Below, piece by piece: positions 55,186-64,000 of a stretch of DNA of 64,000 nt (the stretch's first letter is position 1; every line of letters starts with the position of its first letter). The stretch covers positions 124,001 through 188,000 of the forward strand of contig NW_026705329.1 of assembly GCF_029867415.1 (NCBI RefSeq). The letters run 5' to 3'. Source of the stretch: Vicia villosa (lineage: Eukaryota > Streptophyta > Magnoliopsida > Fabales > Fabaceae). A program made the position numbers and the translations under genes. The notes under the pieces were generated by a model. The model was not told where the DNA came from and searched no databases. It worked only from the letters and a program-made list of their open reading frames with translations.

Positions 55186-55200
55186 GCTGCCCCTGTTCAA
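55186..55200 (-). other. Polypurine tract of the Tat-like element
   Basis: Minus-strand GAACAGGGGCAGC directly before the 3' LTR. Confidence 0.8.
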
Positions 55201-55819
55201 TCTTCTTAAACCTGAAGAGTCGGATAGGCACGTCTGCCTATCGTGATCTAAAGGTAGAAGAGGATTGAATATTGAATGCCCCAAAATTTGCACTTGTTGG
55301 GAAGAAGTTCTGTAGGAGATGGGCTTAGAGATGCCACCCAAGGTAAATATCATTTTTCAGAATGTGAAGCAAATGCTTTCAAGAGGAACCACTTGCTTTG
55401 ATTGTGGCGCGGCCTAAAAAGACAACCTGAACTTTATGCAATGTTTATGATGCATGCGATGTATGATGCAGTGAGCTTCTCAAAATAAATGAGAGCCATG
55501 TATGTATATGCACTTTGTATGAATGAGGTATGTTAGTTGAATGATGCATGATTGTTAGTTATGTTAGTTGAAGTATGTTAGTAATTCTGAAAAGAAAGAT
55601 AAAACCTTTGTGTGTTATTGATGATGTTTTGGAGAATATCACTGCCGAGGGACTCACGTGATAAACCCAATTAAAGAAACCTTGGAAAATCTTGTTGTAA
55701 GATTTCTTTGTAACACCCCGTTTGCCTGGAAAAGCACCTAGAAAGGATGGGATACGTCTTAAAGAAGACTGCCTGGAAAGGCTCCTACACCAATAGGGTC
55801 ATTTGCGAGGGTTATCGCA

Positions 55820-56165
55820 AACTTCACCTGCACCATTTAGGATAATTTGCTATGCTTATAGCAAACTCACCTGCACCATTTAGGATAATTTGCTATACTT
55901 ATAGCGAACTTACCTGCACCAATTAGGATAATTTGCTATGCTCATAGCAACTTCACATGCACCATTTAGGATAATTTGCTATGCTCATAGCAACTTCACC
56001 TGCACCATTTAGGATAATTTGCTATGCTCATAGCAACTTCACCTGCACCAATTAGGATAATTTGCTATGCTCATAGCAACTTCACCTGCATCATTTGGAT
56101 CATCTGCCCTGGTTCGAACAAATTTCCCCTACACCATTTGGATCAGTTGCCCTGGTTCGGACAAA
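55820..56165. repeat. 43-bp tandem array with an internal palindrome
   Basis: Six units of about 43 bp (core ctgcaccatttaggataatt followed by tgctatgctcatagcaactt), then two diverged units. The better units contain the perfect inverted repeat TTGCTATG-ct-CATAGCAA. Confidence 0.85.
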
Positions 56166-56170
56166 TTTCT

Positions 56171-56500
56171 CCGGGAAATATCAATCAGGTGATTGGAAAG
56201 AATGTCTCAGTAAGGTTACTGGCATCGGTAAGGTTACCGGAAAACATCAATCAGGTGATTGGAAAGAACATCTCAGTAAGGTTACTGGCATCGGTAAGGT
56301 TACCGGAAAACATCAATCAGGTGATCGGAAAGAACATCTCAGTAAGATTACTGGCATCGGTAAGGTTACCGGAGAACATCAATCAGGTGATTGGAAAGAA
56401 CATCTCAGTAAGGTTACTGGCATCGGTAAGGTTACCGGAAAACATCAATCAGGTGATTGGAAAGAACATCTCAGTAAGGTTACTGGCATCGGTAAGGTTA
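56171..56500. repeat. 66-bp tandem array, five units
   Basis: Units start at 56171, 56237, 56303, 56369 and 56435, each beginning ccgg(a/g)(a/g)aaa and containing aatcaggtgattggaaagaa. The array is very homogeneous. Since 66 is divisible by three, two plus-strand frames stay open through it. Confidence 0.92.
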
Positions 56501-56594
56501 CCGGGAAGTAGGTGGATGGTATGGTTTAGTACCAGAGTGATGACTTGGATGTCTTGATCTACGGGATAATGCTTATGCTCATGCATATGTTGAG

Positions 56595-57410
56595 TGGAAC
56601 GAAGTAATGTCTTCTATAAGACTACCTAGAAAGGTTTATGGCATGGATATGAACATTTGTCTTGAAGAAGACTACCTGTAAAGGCTTTTATCAAGGATGA
56701 GGAATTTCTTAAAGAAGACTACTTGGAAAGATTGAACAATGTCTTAAAAGACTACCAAAAAAAGGTTCTTAGAAAGTATAGAAATTTTATCTTAAAGAAG
56801 ACCACCTATAAAGGCTGAAAGATGTCTTAAAAAGGACTACCTAAAAAGGAATGTCTTGAAGAAGACTACCTAAAAAGGTTCCTGGAAAGGACAATAAATG
56901 TCTTAGGAAAGACCACCTAGAAGGGTTCGTAGAATGTCTTAAAGAAGACTACCTGAAGAGGTTCCTGAAAAGGATGACAATTTGTCTTAAAGAAGACTAC
57001 CTAAAAAGGTTCTTGGAAATGATGGTGATTGTTTTAGAGAAGACTACTTGAAAAGGTTGAAAGATGTCTTAAAAGACTACCTAAAGAGGTTTTTGGAAAA
57101 AGAATGTCTTAAAGAAGACCACCTGAAGAAGTTCCTGAAAAGGATGACAATTTGTCTTGAAGAAGACTACCTAAAAAGGCTCTTGGAAATAGCAATGATT
57201 GTCTTAGAGAAGACTACCTAGAAAGGTTCTTAGAAAAAGAATGTTTTAAAAAAAGCCTACCTAAAAAGGTTCTTAGAAGGGATCGTAAGATTTGTCTTAA
57301 ACAAGACTACCTGAACAGGTTGGAAGATGTCTTAAAAAGACTACCTAAAGAGGTTCCTAGAAAGGACCGTAGGATTGGTCTTAAAGAAGACTACCTAAAA
57401 AGGTGTGGTG
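56595..57410. repeat. Degenerate array of gtcttaaagaagactacct units
   Basis: About 18 loosely spaced copies of gtcttaaagaagactacct followed by aaaaaggttcttgga, with spacings from about 35 to 60 bp. Confidence 0.8.
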
Positions 57411-60400
57411 TAATGTATCGACCAATGTATGTAATGCATGATTTATATGTATTCGCATGATACTCCGATGATAGGTTGTTGATAACCAAAGCGTATATAG
57501 CCCGCTGGAGTTGCAGGTTTGTTTGATAAGATGGGGTGTGATGCTAGCACGATTCCTCGATACCTGTTTTTGAAGATCGTAGTTAGGAGAAAGATTTGTC
57601 GGATGTTGTAAAGTGCGAGAATGCCTTTCCCTTTTGTTGTGCGCCTTGCCCCAGTTTGGGCTTTTGAATTACTCCACGCCTTTAACCTTTTGAGGTTCTC
57701 CATGTCTTTCACCTTTTGCAATTCGCACCTTTAACCTTTTCGAGGTTCTCCATACCTTTAACCTTTGTGGTTATCCACACCTTATGGATTTGATATCCCA
57801 TGCCCCAATATTTTCGTGGAAACAGATGCTTATGAGGGAAGTGCCCCAGGAAATAACCTTGTCATATGCTTCGACGTTTAGATTGGAAGGTATGCCCCTG
57901 ATTTCCGGGATATGGAGGGATATCCATGGTGTTCTATCCTTTTGAATTTGAATTCTTCCCATGTTTGACATGCACCTGCTTGTTGTTGCTTCGAGATATG
58001 CCCCAAGTCGATTGAACCTTTAGGATGAACGCCCCTAGTTAATAGGATGTTTGATTTCATGCCCCTGCAACGCTTAAAATTTTTGCCCCTGTTAAGGGGA
58101 ACCCCCTAGATGTGATTCCCCCCATTCCAGAGTCTTTATTAGAAAGATCGCCTTTGATTAAACCAATTTCGAGATCTCCTCTATGCTAAGTGTATGATCG
58201 CAGATGACGTTGTACCATTTGAGAAGTAACTCCAATGCAATGTGTATGCAAGTTTTGAAATCGACGTCCGTTATGAATTAGGACGGGATGATTTAGAAAT
58301 GAATGCTTGAAGAAGCGCAGTGGTTTAGAAGTAGTTTTTAACAAACTTGGGAGTCAGTATAACAAATCCTGCGTAATATGCTTTCATAGTTAACCTTGCC
58401 TCAATTAGGACTTTTGAATGTTGTAACTTGGCCTGGTTCACAGTTTTAAGAAACAATGGATATAAGGCTCAAAGTTTATTTACCCCACCCCTTTCTCCTT
58501 GGTGTTCTCCGAATCTGAAAAATTCGCTTAATCCAATGGATGTGCTTTGTTTGCAAGAGAATCGCTTTGGTTTTGATGTTGAGTAGAAGCTTTTAGTAAA
58601 GACCCAAGCGTTGATGAAAATATTGTAGAGATCCAAGCATTGATGAAAAATGTTATAAAGATCCAAGCGTTTATGAGAAGCTTCGATGATTTAGCAGTCA
58701 CAAGATTTTGTATTTCTCCTTTGTTTTCCCCTTATTTTTGCATGAACCAACCCTTTTGAGTTTGATCCATCGGGATGCCCTAAATTTTGCCTAAGTCATT
58801 TTTGTTTTCTTTTATGAAACTTTCCGTTTTGACTTAGAGGGCGCTTTTCTCCTTTTTCTTTTGAATACTCCTTTTGAGATTGATCCTTGGATATTGAATG
58901 TTGTGACTGCTATGTTGATTTTGATTTGCAAGCTTCGACTTTGATACGTCCTCGATCTTGAATGATATATCGAGGAAGATGATGTTGTGAATGTTATCTC
59001 CATTGCTTCCTCATTCTTAGATGAATGCGAGGAAGAAGATGTGCTCGAACCTTTGCTTTGCTTGATCCTTATGCTTGAACCCTTGCTTGGATTGACTGAT
59101 TCTCTTGACAACCAAAATACACCATTGAATTAATTGAAGTCTACCCTGCCCCTGGTTAAAATCAAGGTTTATTTGAAAAGTAGAAACAAACTCCAACTCC
59201 TGGCTCGAGGGAGTGACGAGGGATTAACATCCTTATATCTCCACTATTTGGGAATTGAAACAATGCCTGTACATCCTCGGCTCGGTCTTACCTTGAAAGC
59301 ATATGTTTAGCTGGATTAAGTTATTTGTATTCGTCATTCTCCCTTAAGTTTGTTAATAACCCTAAATTTGAAATTGAAAGTCGTAGTAGTGAGTGAATGA
59401 ATCGATTTCAAAACCTGTATAGTCATCCCATCAGAATTGCTAATCCGAAGGTACAACTTTTATCTTGAGTAACACTTAGCGATCGTAGGGATTGAAATTC
59501 TGAGCGTGGCAAAACCTATTGATCCTAGGGGTAATCTCCTTTGTAAATCCGTCGACCTTGTTTTACTCCTTAGTTCATGGACTTGTAGAAGTAAGGGTAA
59601 CCTCGAATTTTCCTTGGGCACGTCAAACCTGTCGGGAACGAATTGTTAGCGGTGGGTTTTCGTCGTATCGGAACTTCATGAGTTTCCTTTGACTGAACCT
59701 CTTTTGCTTTTCCCAAGGATAGTATCACACCATTTGCAATCTCCAGGGTTTGTAGATTGATAGAGAAAACCTATGACCCTTTTGCCCCTTGGTGTGGAGT
59801 TAACATATGTTGCCTTCCCTTCATCGTGACCATGCCTCTTTGTTCAGGATGTTGCCCCAGTTGGACTAATCCTTACCTCTAGGTTATCGTGGAGCATCCT
59901 TGTAAGTTTGATATGTTCTAAGATGAACCCCTTTATGACTAGATACATCTTGAGTGTATCTATGAGGGAACTCTTTGTTGAACTAATCCTTGCTCGATGA
60001 CAACCTTTATTGTATTTATAATCCTCTTATGACAAGGCATGGACATGCGGCTGACATGGTGAAAGACATCCTCTTTTTCTTAGTAAGACTAAGCTCATTC
60101 CCATTAATTAATCCTCCTTTCTCCGTAGTTTGCGATCCTTTGATTGTCTTCTGTGCAGGTCTCGGGAAATCGGCTAGCGCGGTAAGTGCGGATGCGGGCG
60201 AAGATAGAAATGCAAATGTAGATGCAAATGTATGACTGCATGAAAATGCGAATGCATGGATATGCGGGACTCCTTGTATTATAACTCCGTGTATGTAATG
60301 CAGGCGAGTGACATGTAATCCTAGGGATAGCCTTAGAGGCGACATTAGACCCTATTGAAATTCTTGAGATAGATGTTACGACATGCCAATGGAAATCCCT

Positions 60401-60424
60401 TAGATTAGGGAATATGAAAAAGGT

Positions 60425-61095
60425 AGCGGCTGGTGACCGTTCAAGACAGTCACCAAGTCTCATGGCCATCGAGAGGCCAATCAACCTGTACCAATGAAGT
60501 TGTCCTTAGTGGGAAGGTTCTCTATGCGGAACACAACCTATATAAGGACGATATCAGTCGAAGTGAAATCCCTACAGGCTAGGGATGAAAGATGTATAGA
60601 TGGGAATCTAAAACCCTACAAGCTAGAGGGTGTGCGGGAATAAGCACAGAGTGACCGTTCAAGACAGTCACTAGATCGCATGGCCATCAAGATGCCAATC
60701 GAACGCATGCCAATGAAGTTGTCCTTCGGGGAAGGACGCGTCGTTTTTAAAAATATGATCCCTACAGGCTAGGGAACGCGTAGATGTAAGCACATGGTGA
60801 CTGTTCAAAGTAGTCACTGGATCGCATGGCCATCGAGAGGCCAATCGACGTGCGTAAACGAAGATGTCCTTCGTGGGAAGGACACGTAGTTGTAAGAATA
60901 CAAAGATGTAAAAGGGGAAGTCCCTACAGGCTAGGGAGTGTGTAGATGCAAGCGTAGAGTGACCGTTCATGACAGTCACTAGGTCTCATGGCCATCGAGA
61001 GGCCAATCAACGTGCATAAATGAAAGTGTCCTTCGTAGGGAGGACATGGCCTCGAAATTAGAGTCCCTGCAGGCCAGGGAGTGCGTAGGAATACC
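60425..61095. repeat. Four long repeats of about 150-220 bp
   Basis: Each begins gtgaccgttcaagacagtca and holds catggccatcgagaggccaa, gaagttgtccttcg and ccctacaggctaggga. Copies start near 60435, 60651, 60799 and 60959. Confidence 0.85.
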
Positions 61096-61774
61096 TGGAA
61101 AATTGGAAGCAAGACATTCGCAGTATATAAATTGCATATATAATAAGCACGTAAGCACATAAGCCCTAGGTTCATAGGTTCGACGTAGCGGCTTAGGGTG
61201 CCTACCCTTCCCATTGGTATGTTCTAGAAGGTCTCATGGGATCGTTCGTAGCCGCCGATACTTTTTGTCTCTTTGGATTTTAGAACAACTCATTTTATCC
61301 ATGAGGTTCGAATTTTAGGGGTTGGTTCCCAGAGAGATCAGCTAAATACCCAGTCCAGCCCTCAACAAGGTCGAGCCTCGTATCAGACCTTTCCGGATAT
61401 TTAACCCACTCTGAGTGGAATTATAATAAGACTCGTAGGCGATGTAATTCCCCTCTGGTCATTATTATAATTCCCACGCTTAGGCTTAACAGCAATTTAT
61501 ATACAACCCAAAATATGCAGTAAAATAACAAATATTCAAGTACACAGATATTTAATTAAATCACTGTAAATAATTGAAATTGCTGTAAATAAATGAAATT
61601 GCGAATAAATAAATAAATAAATAAAATTTAAATATTTATATAAAAAAACCATAAACCCTAAAATGGCGAATAAGCCAAACCCTAAAAAATTCGCCAAAAC
61701 ACTAAATGATTCGCCAAAACCTAAACCCTGCCAAAACCTAGGAGCATAATAATTTACAGTTTTGTTATCACTAT

Positions 61775-61792
61775 TCCCCAGCAGAGTCGCCA
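61775..61792 (-). other. Primer binding site of the Tat-like element, tRNA-Arg type
   Basis: Minus-strand TGGCGACTCTGCTGGGGA, two bases after the 5' LTR end. Plant tRNA-Arg with 3' end ...GAGTCGCCA pairs with its first nine bases. Confidence 0.75.
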
Positions 61793-61794
61793 GC

Positions 61795-64000
61795 TGTAGC
61801 AACCTGCCCTAAAATTGAAGGTTTTAGAGTCGCCACCTATTCTGAAGGGCGAATAGGAAACCCTACGCAGTTATGAGATTCAGGGTAAGTTATTATAATC
61901 AGGTCGAGGGAAGGTGTCAGGCACCCTCAACCCTTTCCTATTGGCTTTGAATCTAAGGTAAAGGTTTATGGCTAAAATGTTCAGGTTTAATAGCTAAAGA
62001 AGTGAATAGGGTGAAAATTGAGATTTTAGGGAGGGGGACTCGCCTTGTTACCAAGTGCCTACGTATCTCCTTATGGAGAATCAGAGTCAACGTAGTTCGG
62101 GCACAGGATTGTACGCCTTTGAATTAGAATTTGTGGTTTGAAATTGTTTAAAGGCTTTTTGAATGGCCTATCATAGTCGAAGTTCGAAGGTATTTTGAAT
62201 TACCTTATCGTAGTTGTGAACATCGCAGTGTTGAAGAGATGAATTTTGTAGTATCGTGGTTTAGTGTGTTTTGAATGTTTGGGCGTACAACCCTGATTTG
62301 ATATGTCACTGTTAGATGCGGTGATCAATAGATTTGATCATTATAGCTAACAGATTACGGGGCATTGCTGGTTACTCGGATCCATAGATTGATCGTCGCT
62401 GGCAGCAAATTGAATGTATTTTAATTTATGTATATTTTAATTGCTTTATTCAGATATTTGATCAGTACGACATAGAGAGTCGACTAATTCGAAGACGGGA
62501 TGAAATAGATATTCATCCGTCATTTATCCGTTAAAGGGGAAGTTAGAATTGATGTTTTTATTATTGGATTTGATTAATTAAATTAATCGATTGTTAATCA
62601 TTGCGACCAATAGGTTTAGTCGGAACGAGTAACAAATTAAATCCAATGACTTCGGCCAAGTGGCCAATGGGATTGGGCGAACCCTAATATTATAAACCTT
62701 TATAGGGTTTTTGTGATTTATGAATAGTTAAAATTAATTAAATTAATTAACTCGAATAATCGAGTAATCAAAATAATCGGGAAAATATAATTCTAAACCC
62801 TAGTCCTAATTTATTATCCTAATCCTAATTAAAATAAATTATGTACATATTAATATATAAATATAATTAAACAATTATCTAAATATATAAAAATAAAGGA
62901 AACCTGGACAGGATCTTGTGTGGTGCGCCTTTGGGTGTCCATGGTGGACTGCAAGCTCTAAAGCATTTGATCTGATTTGGGTGGGATCTTGTGGCCAGAG
63001 TGTGAGGGAGTAGCGTGGTCATGCGTGGAGAGGGCAGCGTTGGATCTGTAAACATGCCTTATCAAGGAAAAATAGAAAATATATGTGGGACGCTGGGATC
63101 GAACCCAGGTCCCTTCAATTCCATGCCTTGCCTCAAGATCACACGCGCTGAAGCCAGTTTGCTGTTAGCCTAATGATCCAAATTCATAATATATGAAAAA
63201 AAACAAATGAATTAAAATTAAAAAAAGGAGCAGCGCGCGGACACTGTGTCTTCTTCGTTGTTGTTTTTTTTTAACTTTTACACAGAAGTTTCGGCCACGG
63301 TTTTCCTCCGTTGCCATAGCTATACCTCCATCAAACCTGCAAATCAACGACAATACATACCAAATAACAGCCCAGAACAAGTATATGTTAGCCTACGAAC
63401 GTATTGGTCCCCTTAATTTGGGCTAATTTTGCCTTGATTCAAAATTCCGAAATTGGAACCTTAGAACCCTAATAATGGTGGGATGCTTATTCTGCAAAAA
63501 AAACTCAATTAAACTGCCCAGAAACAATGTATACCCTCATACGAATACAACCATGTAATCAAACAATGTTTATGATGATTAAATTAGAGTCAATCGAGGG
63601 AAAAAAGTGAGTAAACCGTGACCCTCTAGCTCTTGATTCTGAAGGTATTAGTGAACGATAGCGACACAGTTAGCTTCAGAGAATGACTAGCAATCAATTG
63701 GCAACCTTGGAATGGTCTAAACCGAGTCTAATCCTGGTCTGCGATTTCAATCCTTTCCACGTTTTTTCTTGCTCCTGAACCAAGGTTTCTGCGGCCGAAA
63801 AAGAAAAACCTCCTTATGCATCTCCCTCTCTCTTCTATTTATCTGCCCAAATTAGGTTTCACAAAACCATATTAAATCCTCATGATTTGGTCCGATTGTA
63901 ACTTGATTTGGAATCCTATTGAAACTTTCTTTTTTTTATATTCAATAGAGCCCATAAATCTCCTAATCAATCTCTTCACATTTTGGTCTCATGAATCTAA
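61795..64000 (-). repeat. 5' LTR of the non-autonomous Tat-like element (cut by window end)
   Basis: It starts TGTAGCAACC and runs parallel to 52592-54809. It has a 13-14 bp deletion relative to the other copy near 62178 and scattered substitutions. Confidence 0.93.

Larger units (their letters stand above)
55186..61794 (-). other. Internal region of the non-autonomous element, non-coding
   Basis: Four tandem arrays (listed separately) alternate with pyrimidine-rich stretches full of tgccccag and cccctg words (57440-60350). The opening 120 bp resemble the Ogre 3' UTR at 46245, so most of the element may be an expanded Tat 3' UTR. A 99-codon minus-strand frame at 58812-59111 is Ser/Lys/Arg-rich and low in complexity and is not supported as a gene. 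Confidence 0.75.
52592..64000 (-). mobile_element. Non-autonomous Tat-like LTR element, large, coding capacity absent
   Basis: 3' LTR 52592-55185, internal region 55186-61794, primer site, 5' LTR from 61795, cut by the window end with roughly 375 bp missing. The internal 6.6 kb contains no gag, protease, RT or integrase motif on either strand; it consists of Tat-type 3' UTR wording and several tandem arrays. About a dozen substitutions and a few small indels in 2.2 kb separate the LTRs by eye (about 0.5%), so it moved recently, presumably using proteins of an Ogre/Tat relative. It interrupts the Ogre coding exon. The left flank is gtctt; the matching right copy is outside the window. Confidence 0.85.

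Noticed and set aside
56024..56557. 177-codon plus-strand frame, with an overlapping 138-codon frame, over the 66-bp array
   Set aside because: Both exist because 66 is a multiple of three; they run antisense to the element and have no domain or start context.
55820..57410. Direct-repeat arrays that might suggest a CRISPR array
   Set aside because: Units are contiguous or irregular, without unique spacers of constant size, and the sequence is a plant retrotransposon.
58812..59111. 99-codon Ser/Lys/Arg-rich frame
   Set aside because: Low complexity within a non-coding internal region; no homologue recognised.

Overview
The window is plant nuclear DNA built almost wholly of nested LTR retrotransposons. 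No ordinary host gene, tRNA or rRNA gene was recognised. Large Ogre/Tat-type Ty3-gypsy elements (LTRs of 2.6-4.7 kb, dual RNase H, an intron before the reverse transcriptase), Athila-lineage elements primed by tRNA-Asp, and Sirevirus-type Ty1-copia elements point to a repeat-rich legume, probably a Fabeae species such as pea, vetch or grass pea. The species is an inference.

Left part (1-19454), old and broken. A Ty3-gypsy integrase relic (1-1737 and 5143 to about 5310, minus strand) is split by a 3.4 kb solo LTR (1738-5137, duplication GCGCA). A plus-strand Sirevirus relic follows: LTR from about 5318 to 6652, gag to 8065, then a remnant of a 3'-terminal accessory ORF. It is itself split by two adjacent solo LTRs, a 1.07 kb one (9861-10932, duplication GTTGG) and an Ogre-like one (10942-14637). 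Next come short fragments of a chromovirus-like pol (15510-16157), a possible CACTA-type sequence, and an old copia element (16640-19454, minus).

Right part (19455-64000), younger and nested several layers deep, all on the minus strand. An Ogre/Tat element has its 3' LTR at 19455-24196 and its internal region at 46245-52591; its 5' half lies outside the window. A Sirevirus-like element (24197-46237, duplication TATAA) sits seven bases from the outer tip of that LTR. An intact-looking Athila-like element (28373-40085, duplication GCAGC) sits inside the Sirevirus accessory ORF. A large non-autonomous Tat-like element (52592 to beyond 64000) sits inside the Ogre coding region and carries only tandem-repeat-rich non-coding DNA between 2.6 kb LTRs. 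LTR differences counted by eye agree with the nesting order: about 3 in 1201 bp for the Athila-like element and about 9 in 1213 bp for the Sirevirus that holds it.

The Athila-like element is the only one that looks coding-competent: one 1821-codon gag-pol frame plus a 400-codon second ORF. The most interesting signals are: a CpG-dense motif, mostly in pairs 19-21 bp apart, present both in the Athila LTR promoter and around its second ORF; the same kind of accessory protein in a copia and a gypsy element; an Ogre LTR with an extra promoter block and a 55-residue two-helix membrane ORF; tRNA-like A/B boxes inside two LTR families; and a primer-binding-site-like decamer within the end of every Tat-type LTR.
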